Origin: Gallionellaceae bacterium
Lineage (GTDB): Bacteria; Pseudomonadota; Gammaproteobacteria; Burkholderiales; Gallionellaceae
Direction of reading: 5' to 3'
Assembly: GCA_030646595.1 (NCBI GenBank)
Contig: JAUSKS010000247.1
Coordinates: forward strand, 1-8,549
DNA: 8,549 bases
Shown here: positions 1 through 4,904 of the stretch, piece by piece
Layout of the letters: each line of letters opens with the position of its first letter
How positions within the stretch are numbered: position 1 is the first letter of the stretch
Position numbers and translations under genes: made by a program
The notes under the pieces: model-generated
The model's database searches: none
The model's input: only the letters and a program-made list of their open reading frames with translations
Told to the model about the DNA's origin: nothing

Positions 1-246
1 ATAATAGCCAGGCTGGTAAAACAGTACTTCGCCCAGCCTGCCCCCCAACACGACCCCCAGAACACCATAAAACAACAAATCATCCAGCATTCTATCGTCC
101 CAGCCTGGGCGATTAAGCATGCGGAGACGACGTTTGCCTAGCCAAAAAAACAATCCAAAGCCGAGTAGATACATTAATCCATACCAATGTACCGCTAAGG
201 GGCCAAGGCGGAGGGCAACCGGGTCAATCTGGGGATAGGCAAGCAT
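1..246 (-). CDS. lgt: Prolipoprotein diacylglyceryl transferase Lgt, N-terminal part (cut by window edge)
   Basis: Lgt is an inner-membrane enzyme that moves a diacylglyceryl group from phosphatidylglycerol onto the lipobox cysteine of prelipoproteins, the first step of lipoprotein maturation. Reading leftwards from the ATG at 246-244 gives 82 uninterrupted codons to the window edge, out of a usual 260-290. The protein begins MLAYPQIDP and carries the family's early pattern [14 protein letters not shown] at residues 17-30, a first membrane segment at about 22-37, and [10 protein letters not shown] at 68-77, the conserved Gly-Gly-Arg-Leu-Gly region. No strong Shine-Dalgarno site precedes the ATG, but a TATAAT box lies about 30 bases upstream. 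It is divergent from the ParA gene. Two predicted lipoproteins elsewhere in the window would be substrates of this enzyme. The identification is firm; only the C-terminal two-thirds is unseen. Confidence 0.93.
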   Translation of the reverse strand, partial: MLAYPQIDPVALRLGPLAVHWYGLMYLLGFGLFFWLGKRRLRMLNRPGWDDRMLDDLLFYGVLGVVLGGRLGEVLFYQPGYY

Positions 247-276
247 GCGACGTGATTTTAAAATTGGGTAAAATGG

Positions 277-304
277 ATTATACGGGATTAGAGGTATACT
301 TGAA
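277..304 (-). promoter_or_regulatory. Candidate sigma70 promoter for lgt
   Basis: On the minus strand 277-282 reads TATAAT, a perfect -10 box. Sixteen bases upstream, 299-304 reads TTCAAG, a weak -35 (3 of 6 matches to TTGACA). Transcription would begin near 270 and give a leader of about 25 bases before the lgt ATG. The -10 box is convincing and the -35 is not. Confidence 0.45.
295..300 (+). promoter_or_regulatory. Possible -10 box for the ParA gene
   Basis: TATACT matches the -10 consensus at 5 of 6 positions and lies 31 bases before the ParA start codon. No good -35 is seen at 16-18 bases upstream. It overlaps the weak -35 of the opposing lgt promoter, so if both are real the two promoters would compete. 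Confidence 0.25.
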
Positions 305-331
305 TTATCGTCCTTGCAATAGGAGAGCCGA

Positions 332-946
332 ATGAAAGCTATTCTGATAGCCAATCCCAAGGGGGGTAGCGGTAAAACCACACTCTCCACCAATATCGCC
401 GGTTATCTTGCGGTGCGTGGGCAGCGAGTTGCAATGCTGGATTTGGATAAGCAAAAATCTGCCACCCAGTGGTTGGCTACGCGTCCCCTGCACTTGGCAA
501 CGATTGGTTTAGCACAAGGTGAAGGAGGGAAGTCCAATGCGGAGTGGTTAATAATAGACTCTCCCGCTGGCCTGCATGATAAAAACCTCGAACGCGCACT
601 GCAGCTGGTAGATAGAGTTATTGTCCCTATCGCACCGTCATTGTTTGATATTCAGGCAAGCCAGGAATTCTTGCAAATATTGAGCCGTGAAAAAAAAGTG
701 CGCAAAGGTAAAATATTTGTTGGCGTGGTGGGCATGCGTATGGCACCGCGTACACGCGCAGCGGCCGCGCTAGAACACTTTATTGCTACGTTGGATTTAC
801 CGGTATTAGCTTATCTGCGCGAAACACAGACCTATGTTAATGCTGCCTTTGAAGGCAAAACTTTATTTGATTTGCCGCCTTATCTGGCCGAGCGGGAATT
901 GGAACAATGGGCTTATTTGCTGCGTTGGCTGGAAGAAAGTGCATGA
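332..946 (+). CDS. Orphan ParA/MinD-type ATPase, 204 aa
   Basis: A member of the ParA/MinD family of deviant Walker ATPases, which dimerise on ATP and position DNA or protein cargo using the nucleoid or membrane as a surface. The deviant Walker A is KGGSGKTT at residues 10-17, with signature lysine K10 and catalytic lysine K15. The A' region is [12 protein letters not shown] at 36-47, where the more common D-x-D-P-Q has Lys in place of Pro. Walker B is LIIDSPAG at 73-80. The ATG follows a clear AGGAGAG site (321-327). At 204 residues it lacks the N-terminal helix-turn-helix of plasmid ParA proteins, and no ParB or parS-like site is next to it. This fits the short orphan ParA group that positions protein clusters or works with an unlinked partner. 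It is divergent from lgt and is separated from the cytochromes by 148 bases. Family certain, cargo unknown. Confidence 0.88.
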   Translation: MKAILIANPKGGSGKTTLSTNIAGYLAVRGQRVAMLDLDKQKSATQWLATRPLHLATIGLAQGEGGKSNAEWLIIDSPAGLHDKNLERALQLVDRVIVPIAPSLFDIQASQEFLQILSREKKVRKGKIFVGVVGMRMAPRTRAAAALEHFIATLDLPVLAYLRETQTYVNAAFEGKTLFDLPPYLAERELEQWAYLLRWLEESA

Positions 947-1004
947 GGTGTCAACCCCCGCTTGAGAGATGCGTTATAGCGAACAACTGCCTTGACTTGA
1001 ATAA

Positions 1005-1033
1005 TTTGCAATTAAGTCGGGATTGGTTAAAAT
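1005..1033 (+). promoter_or_regulatory. Candidate promoter for the first cytochrome gene
   Basis: TTTGCA (1005-1010, 4 of 6 matches to the -35 consensus), a 17-base spacer and TAAAAT (1028-1033, 5 of 6 matches to the -10 consensus). Transcription would start near 1040, about 55 bases before the cytochrome start codon. The surrounding 947-1094 stretch is AT-rich and has no gene. Another partial -35, TTGACT at 992-997, has no matching -10. Confidence 0.4.
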
Positions 1034-1042
1034 GGCGTGGGC

Positions 1043-1058
1043 AATAATGTCCATTATT
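1043..1058 (+). promoter_or_regulatory. Short palindrome in the leader of the first cytochrome gene
   Basis: AATAATG (1043-1049), two spacer bases and CATTATT (1052-1058) form a perfect 7-bp inverted repeat. It sits at the predicted transcription start, where a repressor operator would be expected. No known regulator consensus was recognised, and AT-rich sequence makes such palindromes easy to find by chance. Confidence 0.25.
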
Positions 1059-1094
1059 TTTAATATTCAGTAAACTAAATGGGAGTAGGAAGAT

Positions 1095-1421
1095 ATGAAA
1101 TCTATTATCGTTAGCATGGTAGCAGGAGCAGGTTTGATGGTTGCGGGCAGTGTTCTGGCAGCTGACATGCCTGAGCTGGCCAAGAAAAATGGCTGCACTT
1201 CATGCCATGCCATTGACAAAAAAGTAGTCGGCCCGGGTTGGATGGATGTTGCCAACAAATACAAGGGCGACAAAGAAGCTGAAGCCAAACTGGTAACTAA
1301 AGTTTCCAAAGGCGGTTCAGGTTCATGGGGCACCATGCCCATGCCTCCGCAAGACGCAGCTGGTAAGAAACAGGCCGAGATGACAGAGTTGGTCAAGTTT
1401 ATATTGGGCCTGGCGAAGTAA
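1095..1421 (+). CDS. Periplasmic monoheme cytochrome c, class I (c551/c552-like), 108 aa
   Basis: A small soluble electron carrier of the periplasm. Residues 1-22 form a Sec signal peptide (Lys-2, hydrophobic core, Val-Leu-Ala before the cut), leaving a mature protein of about 86 residues, the usual size of cytochrome c551/c552. The heme site is CTSCH at 34-38 (C34 and C37 bind heme covalently, H38 is the proximal ligand). M83 in the MPMPP motif is the likely distal ligand, as in Pseudomonas c551. VGPGW at 45-49 and the C-terminal helix ELVKFILGLAK are family features. The ATG has an AGGA site 4 bases upstream. A strong terminator follows. In this family electrons typically pass from a bc1 complex or periplasmic dehydrogenase to a terminal oxidase or nitrite reductase, but no partner is visible here. 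First of three related genes in a row. Confidence 0.92.
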   Translation: MKSIIVSMVAGAGLMVAGSVLAADMPELAKKNGCTSCHAIDKKVVGPGWMDVANKYKGDKEAEAKLVTKVSKGGSGSWGTMPMPPQDAAGKKQAEMTELVKFILGLAK

Positions 1422-1432
1422 GGATGTTCCTT

Positions 1433-1463
1433 AGCAAAAGCCGGTTTTCCGGCTTTTGCTTTT
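1433..1463 (+). terminator. Rho-independent terminator after the first cytochrome gene
   Basis: A perfect 12-bp stem (AGCAAAAGCCGG at 1433-1444 pairing with 1449-1460) closes a TTTT loop, and T bases follow through 1463. It starts 11 bases after the stop codon. The A-rich left arm against a T-rich right arm could also work weakly on the other strand, but no minus-strand gene ends here. Confidence 0.85.
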
Positions 1464-1512
1464 ACACAGTCTGGGTGTTGTTGTTAAACTTTCGTGTTAA
1501 AGGAAGAGCCAA

Positions 1513-1863
1513 ATGAAACCTATAATCGTTAGTCTGTTTGCTTTGGCAAGTTTAATGATGGCAAGTGGTGCATGGGCGGTGGATATGCCCGCACTGGCCA
1601 AAAAAAATAACTGTACCGCCTGCCACGCTATTGATAAAAAATTAGTTGGTCCAGCATGGATGGAAGTTGCCAAAAAATACAAGGGTGTCACTAAATACAC
1701 TTATAGTGGTAAGGAATACGGCCTGGAAGAAGGGCTGATAGTCAAAGTATCTAAAGGGGGTGCCGGAGTGTGGGGTTCCATGCCTATGCCTGCTAATGTG
1801 CCTGCTGTCAGTGCAGCTGATATTAAAGAGCTGGTCAAGTTTATTCTCGATTTAGCTAAGTAA
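1513..1863 (+). CDS. Periplasmic monoheme cytochrome c, class I, 116 aa; paralogue of the preceding gene
   Basis: A second soluble periplasmic electron carrier. The signal peptide covers residues 1-22 (ending Ala-Trp-Ala). The heme site is CTACH at 34-38 and the likely distal ligand is M92 in MPMPA. Over the first 58 residues I count 40 identities with the preceding cytochrome, so the two arose by tandem duplication. The main difference is an extra segment after the KYKG motif, about residues 59-73, containing TKYTYSGKEYGLEEG, in a surface loop region before the KVSKGG motif. This loop may change partner docking. The C-terminus ELVKFILDLAK matches its neighbour. An AGGAAGAG site (1501-1508) supports the ATG. 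It lies between two terminators, so it needs either its own weak promoter or read-through from upstream; I do not see a clear promoter in 1464-1512. Confidence 0.92.
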   Translation: MKPIIVSLFALASLMMASGAWAVDMPALAKKNNCTACHAIDKKLVGPAWMEVAKKYKGVTKYTYSGKEYGLEEGLIVKVSKGGAGVWGSMPMPANVPAVSAADIKELVKFILDLAK

Positions 1864-1913
1864 ACGATGTGGCTAAACAATCGTTGGTCTGCGCAGTAAG
1901 CTCAGCATCTTAG

Positions 1914-1938
1914 AAAGCTGACGTAAGTCGGCTTTTTT
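1914..1938 (+). terminator. Rho-independent terminator after the second cytochrome gene
   Basis: AAAGCTGAC (1914-1922) pairs with 1927-1935 as a 9-bp stem with one G-T pair around a GTAA loop, and six T bases (1933-1938) follow. It begins about 50 bases after the stop codon. A weaker 6-bp inverted repeat, AACGAT/ATCGTT at 1863-1885, lies between the stop codon and this hairpin. Confidence 0.75.
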
Positions 1939-1960
1939 ATTTCCCCTTATAGTTTACACA

Positions 1961-1989
1961 TTGACAAGCAAACAAGCTGTGCCTAATCT
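1961..1989 (+). promoter_or_regulatory. Candidate promoter for the third cytochrome gene
   Basis: TTGACA (1961-1966) is a perfect -35 box, followed by an ideal 17-base spacer and TAATCT (1984-1989), a poor -10 (3 of 6 matches). It lies directly after the preceding terminator, where a new promoter is needed. Transcription would start around 1996, at or just before the ATG at 1997. Confidence 0.4.
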
Positions 1990-1996
1990 GGGAGAT

Positions 1997-2533
1997 ATGT
2001 CTCCCTACTTTATGATAAATAATCCGCCCCTCGTTACTATTGCTGCGTTAGGTTTTTCGTGGGCTGCCCTAGGCCGTTATGCGTCCGTAGGGCTGGTTTC
2101 TTTGAGCCTGGCCTCCTTGGTAGCCTGTGGCAAGCTGGAGCCCGCAGATGCTACTACAGTGAGTACTGAACAGTCTGCCGGGATAACATCCATTACACAG
2201 AACATGGTTAATGCTAGCGCTGAAGTAGTACCCATGCCAACGGCAGTATCTCTGGAGGAGGGTTTAGCGCTGGCACAAAAAAACAACTGCCTGGCCTGTC
2301 ACCAGCTTGATACGAAATTGATAGGGCCCGCCTGGCGGGATGTGGCCAAAAAATATAAGACTGTGGCAGGAAGCGAACATGCTTTGGTTATCAAGGTAGC
2401 AACAGGCGGAGGCGGTACCTGGGGAGAAATGCCAATGCCAGCCATGGCACCCAATGTCAAGGATCAGGATATCCGCGCATTGGTTAAATTTATTCTCAAC
2501 CTGGAGCCGTTAGCCAGCACCGCCACGCCTTAA
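1997..2533 (+). CDS. Membrane-anchored (lipoprotein) monoheme cytochrome c, class I
   Basis: The C-terminal domain is a c551-like cytochrome like the two before it: CLACH at residues 98-102, IGPAW, and distal Met M147 in MPMPA (numbered from the ATG at 1997, 178 aa). Ahead of it are two hydrophobic stretches (about 12-25 and 31-43), a lipobox-like Leu-Val-Ala-Cys ending at C44, and a linker of about 40 residues rich in Ala, Thr and Ser. The simplest reading is a lipoprotein: C44 would be lipidated and the linker would hold the heme domain in the periplasm. Gly at +2 predicts outer-membrane sorting by E. coli rules. An uncleaved N-terminal membrane anchor is the alternative. The start is uncertain. 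The frame opens to a TTG at 1961, but that TTG belongs to a TTGACA box. ATG 1997 has GGGAG only 2 bases upstream, and ATG 2012 is the other option. Confidence 0.82.
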   Translation: MSPYFMINNPPLVTIAALGFSWAALGRYASVGLVSLSLASLVACGKLEPADATTVSTEQSAGITSITQNMVNASAEVVPMPTAVSLEEGLALAQKNNCLACHQLDTKLIGPAWRDVAKKYKTVAGSEHALVIKVATGGGGTWGEMPMPAMAPNVKDQDIRALVKFILNLEPLASTATP

Positions 2534-2543
2534 ATTGACCAAG

Positions 2544-2573
2544 TCATTCATTGTCAGATCATTCATTGACAAG
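2544..2573 (+). repeat. Two-copy direct repeat of 15 bases at the livK promoter
   Basis: TCATTCATTG occurs at 2544-2553 and again at 2559-2568, a 15-base period. The similarity continues as TCA versus ACA after each copy. The second copy runs into the TTGACA -35 box of the livK promoter. Spacing close to 1.5 helical turns and the position over the -35 would suit an operator, but it may be a simple local duplication. Confidence 0.4.
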
Positions 2574-2594
2574 CAGCAGGGGCCTACGGATAAT
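2566..2594 (+). promoter_or_regulatory. Sigma70-type promoter of the liv operon
   Basis: TTGACA (2566-2571, perfect), a 17-base spacer and GATAAT (2589-2594, 5 of 6 matches) form the best promoter in the window. Transcription would begin near 2601, about 24 bases before the livK ATG at 2625, and the leader would include the GGGGTG ribosome site. Its position rules out the earlier ATG at 2535 as the start of livK. Confidence 0.7.
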
Positions 2595-2624
2595 TTGGCC
2601 ATCTTTTTTGGGGTGAAAATCATC

Positions 2625-3815
2625 ATGTCATATAAAAATTTATCCCTGCCTCTGTTGATATTGGCACTGGCTGCTTGTGATAAATCTGAAGCGCCGACTG
2701 CGCCAGCTAATTCAGGTACGGTCGCCAATGAGCTGATAGTCAAAATAGGGGCATCATCGCCGCTTACCGGGCCGCAGGCACATATAGGCAAGGATAATGA
2801 AAATGGTACGCGCATGGCGATAGAGGATGCCAATGCCAAGGGCATCACCATAGGCAGCAAGAAAGTGCATTTTGAATTGCTGAGCGAAGATGATCAGGCG
2901 GATGGCAAGACGGCGACCATCGTGGCGCAAAAATTGGTAGATGCCAAAGTGAACGGTATTATCGGCCACCTGAATTCCGGTACCAGCATCCCCGCTTCCC
3001 GCATTTACAATGACAACGGCATTCCGCAAATCTCGCCTTCTGCAACAGCAATCAAATTTACCGCTCAAGGATTCAAGACCGCCTTTCGCGTGATGACCAA
3101 TGATGCGCAACAGGGTAAGGTGCTGGGCGAATTTGCCGCGAAAAATTTGAGCGCAAAAAAAATTGCGGTGGTAGATGATCGTTCTTCATATGGGCAAGGC
3201 ATTGCGGATGAGTTTGTTAAATCTGCGCAGGCCAGCGGGGCGCAAATCGTGGCGCGTGAATACACCAATGACAAGGCCGTGGATTTCACTGCGGTGCTTA
3301 CTTCCATCAAAGGCAAGCGGCCAGACCTGGTATTTTTTGGTGGCATGGATCCGCAAGGTGCGCCTATGGTCAAGCAACTGAAGGCGCTGGGGTTGAGCGC
3401 AAAATTCATGATGGGCGATGGTGGCTATACGCCGAAGCTGATTGAAAATGCAGGTGCAGCAGCAGAAGGAGTTTATGCTTCGCTGCCCGGTGTGCCGCTG
3501 GATAAAATGCCGGGTGGCAAGGATTTTTCCCAGCGCTACGAAGCGCAATTCAAACAGCCGATACAGCTCTACGCGCCATTTTGCTATGACGCAGTAAACG
3601 TAATGATCGCTGCAATGCAGCGCGCCGATTCTGCCGAGCCTGCGAAATATCTACCCGCGTTGGCGGAAACTTCCTATGACGGTGTGACTGGCAAGATCGC
3701 TTTCGACGAAAAAGGCGACCTCAAGGGCGGCGCGGTCACAATGTACCAAATCCAGCAAGGCAAGTGGCAACCGCTGCAAACCATAGGCGGGAGTACGCCA
3801 GCAGCGGCGCACTGA
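2625..3815 (+). CDS. livK: Branched-chain amino acid type ABC transporter substrate-binding lipoprotein (LivK-like)
   Basis: The ligand-binding subunit, which captures substrate in the periplasm and delivers it to the LivHM channel. From the ATG at 2625 (GGGGTG upstream) it has 396 residues. A short lipoprotein signal ends in Leu-Ala-Ala-Cys at C18. Asp at +2 would keep it at the inner membrane by the E. coli sorting rule, although Lys at +3 may weaken this. The type I periplasmic binding fold follows. IGASSPLTGP at 41-50 starts lobe 1, GHLNSGTS at 114-121 is the conserved Ser/Thr ligand-binding loop, YGQG is at 189-192, FGGMDPQ at 238-244, YAPFCYDA at 316-323, and DEKGDLKG at 361-368 matches LivJ/LivK. 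An open frame extends upstream to 2535, but that region holds the promoter. Substrates are probably Leu/Ile/Val or a related amino acid; relatives bind urea, amides or aromatic acids, so specificity is inferred. Confidence 0.9.
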   Translation: MSYKNLSLPLLILALAACDKSEAPTAPANSGTVANELIVKIGASSPLTGPQAHIGKDNENGTRMAIEDANAKGITIGSKKVHFELLSEDDQADGKTATIVAQKLVDAKVNGIIGHLNSGTSIPASRIYNDNGIPQISPSATAIKFTAQGFKTAFRVMTNDAQQGKVLGEFAAKNLSAKKIAVVDDRSSYGQGIADEFVKSAQASGAQIVAREYTNDKAVDFTAVLTSIKGKRPDLVFFGGMDPQGAPMVKQLKALGLSAKFMMGDGGYTPKLIENAGAAAEGVYASLPGVPLDKMPGGKDFSQRYEAQFKQPIQLYAPFCYDAVNVMIAAMQRADSAEPAKYLPALAETSYDGVTGKIAFDEKGDLKGGAVTMYQIQQGKWQPLQTIGGSTPAAAH

Positions 3816-3832
3816 TGTACAGGCAGCTTACT

Positions 3833-3859
3833 AAAGCGACACACCATGTGTCGCTTTTT
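3833..3859 (+). terminator. Terminator-like hairpin between livK and livH
   Basis: AAAGCGACACA (3833-3843) pairs perfectly with 3847-3857 as an 11-bp stem with a CCA loop, and the T run continues to 3859. It lies 18 bases after the livK stop codon and 15 bases before the livH start. No new promoter is visible after it, so it probably acts as a partial terminator that makes livK mRNA more abundant than livHMGF mRNA. It may also protect the 3' end of the livK message. Confidence 0.8.
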
Positions 3860-3874
3860 ATTTGTGAGTAACAT

Positions 3875-4798
3875 TTGGACATTCTGCTACAACAAATCAT
3901 AAATGGCCTGGTGCAAGGCAGTGTCTATGCGCTGGTCGCGCTGGGCTACACCATGGTGTACGGCATACTCGGCCTGATCAATTTCGCGCATGGCGAAGTA
4001 GTCATGGTGGGGGCGATGGTGGCACTATCCATAACGCAGGTGCTGGCGGGATACGCCTTGCCGCCGATGGTGGTGTTGCTGATCAGTTTGCTGGTAGCCA
4101 GCATGGTGTGCATGGCCCTGGGTTATGGCATAGAACGTATCGCCTATCGTCCTTTGCGCAATGCGCCGCGCCTGGCACCGCTGATCACTGCGATTGGGGT
4201 TTCTATTGTGTTACAGAATTTGGCGATGATCATATGGGGGCGCGCCTATCATGCTTTTCCACCCTTGTTGCCAGATAGCCCGCACATTATTGCCGGAGCG
4301 ATTATCAACGAAGTGCAGATTGCAATCATATTAGTAGCTGTGGTGATGATGACTGGCCTGCTGCTCTTGATTCATCGCACTCGCTTGGGCCGCGCCATGC
4401 GCGCTGTGGCAGAAAATCCTGCGATTGCCGCGCTGATGGGCGTCAATATCAACGCAGTGATTTCCATTACCTTTATGTTGGGTTCCGCATTGGCTGCGGT
4501 GGCAGGCATTATGGTGGCAGCCAATTACGGCATCGTGCACTATTACATGGGTTCCATTTTAGGGCTGAAAGCCTTCACTGCTGCGGTGTTGGGCGGTATT
4601 GGAAATCTGCGCGGTGCCATGTTAGGTGGCGTGTTGCTGGGCTTGATTGAAAGCCTGGGTGCAGGTTATATCGGCGACCTCAGCGGCGGATTTTTTGGCA
4701 GCAACTATCAAGACGTGTTCGCCTTTTTTGTCCTGATCGCCGTGCTGGTATTACGGCCATCGGGATTGTTGGGTGAACGGGTAGCGGAACGCGCATGA
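3875..4798 (+). CDS. livH: Branched-chain amino acid type ABC transporter permease (LivH-like)
   Basis: One of the two inner-membrane permeases that form the substrate channel. Its 307 residues match the usual LivH length. The N-terminus (QQIINGLVQGSVYALVALGY, residues 6-25) and TMVYGILGLINFAHGE at 26-41 are the hallmark LivH opening. There are about eight hydrophobic segments. The cytoplasmic coupling loop RAMRAVAENPAIAALMGV at 173-190 would contact the ATPases, and GGIGNLRGAMLGG at 240-252 precedes the last helices. The start is a TTG with only a weak GTGAG site at 3864-3868. No ATG occurs in frame until residue 27, and the TTG start aligns with the family N-terminus, so it is probably correct. 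The weak start and the hairpin just upstream both suggest low expression relative to livK. Confidence 0.92.
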   Translation: MDILLQQIINGLVQGSVYALVALGYTMVYGILGLINFAHGEVVMVGAMVALSITQVLAGYALPPMVVLLISLLVASMVCMALGYGIERIAYRPLRNAPRLAPLITAIGVSIVLQNLAMIIWGRAYHAFPPLLPDSPHIIAGAIINEVQIAIILVAVVMMTGLLLLIHRTRLGRAMRAVAENPAIAALMGVNINAVISITFMLGSALAAVAGIMVAANYGIVHYYMGSILGLKAFTAAVLGGIGNLRGAMLGGVLLGLIESLGAGYIGDLSGGFFGSNYQDVFAFFVLIAVLVLRPSGLLGERVAERA

Positions 4799-4818
4799 AT
4801 TCAAATAACCAGAAGCAA

Positions 4819-4887
4819 GCCACAGAGTACACAGAGGACACAGAGAGTGGAGCTGGGTTTCTCTGTGATCTCTGTGTACTCTGTGGC
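4819..4887. repeat. Long inverted repeat made of CACAGAG units, between livH and livM
   Basis: The left arm (4819-4845) and right arm (4861-4887) are 27 bases each and complementary at 25 positions around a 15-base loop; the outer 18 bases (GCCACAGAGTACACAGAG) pair perfectly. Each arm is itself three 9-base units of CACAGAG plus two variable bases. There is no U-run after it, so it is not an ordinary terminator. It looks like a dispersed palindromic element inserted into the operon: CACAGAG-rich repeats of this kind occur, from memory, in multiple copies in various environmental bacterial genomes. In mRNA it would form a very stable hairpin just upstream of the livM ribosome site (TAGGA at 4891-4895). 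Confidence 0.85.
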
Positions 4888-4904
4888 CAATAGGATTTTC
4901 CGGA

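Noticed and set aside
992..1019. TTGACT with an AAGTC half-dyad upstream of the first cytochrome
   Set aside because: Only 5 bases of the arms pair and no -10 box lies at 16-18 bases, so it is not reported as a promoter or operator.
1067..1396. A 109-residue minus-strand frame over the first cytochrome
   Set aside because: It is antisense to a cytochrome with signal peptide, heme motif and ribosome site, and has no features of its own. A similar shadow (1497-1700) over the second cytochrome reflects the same paralogous sequence.
2510..2860. A minus-strand frame over the livK promoter and start
   Set aside because: It is antisense to livK and covers the promoter; no ribosome site or domain is seen.
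4819..4887. CACAGAG repeat considered as a CRISPR array or a terminator
   Set aside because: The units are 9 bases with no unique spacers, so it is not CRISPR. No T-run follows the hairpin, and it lies within an operon.
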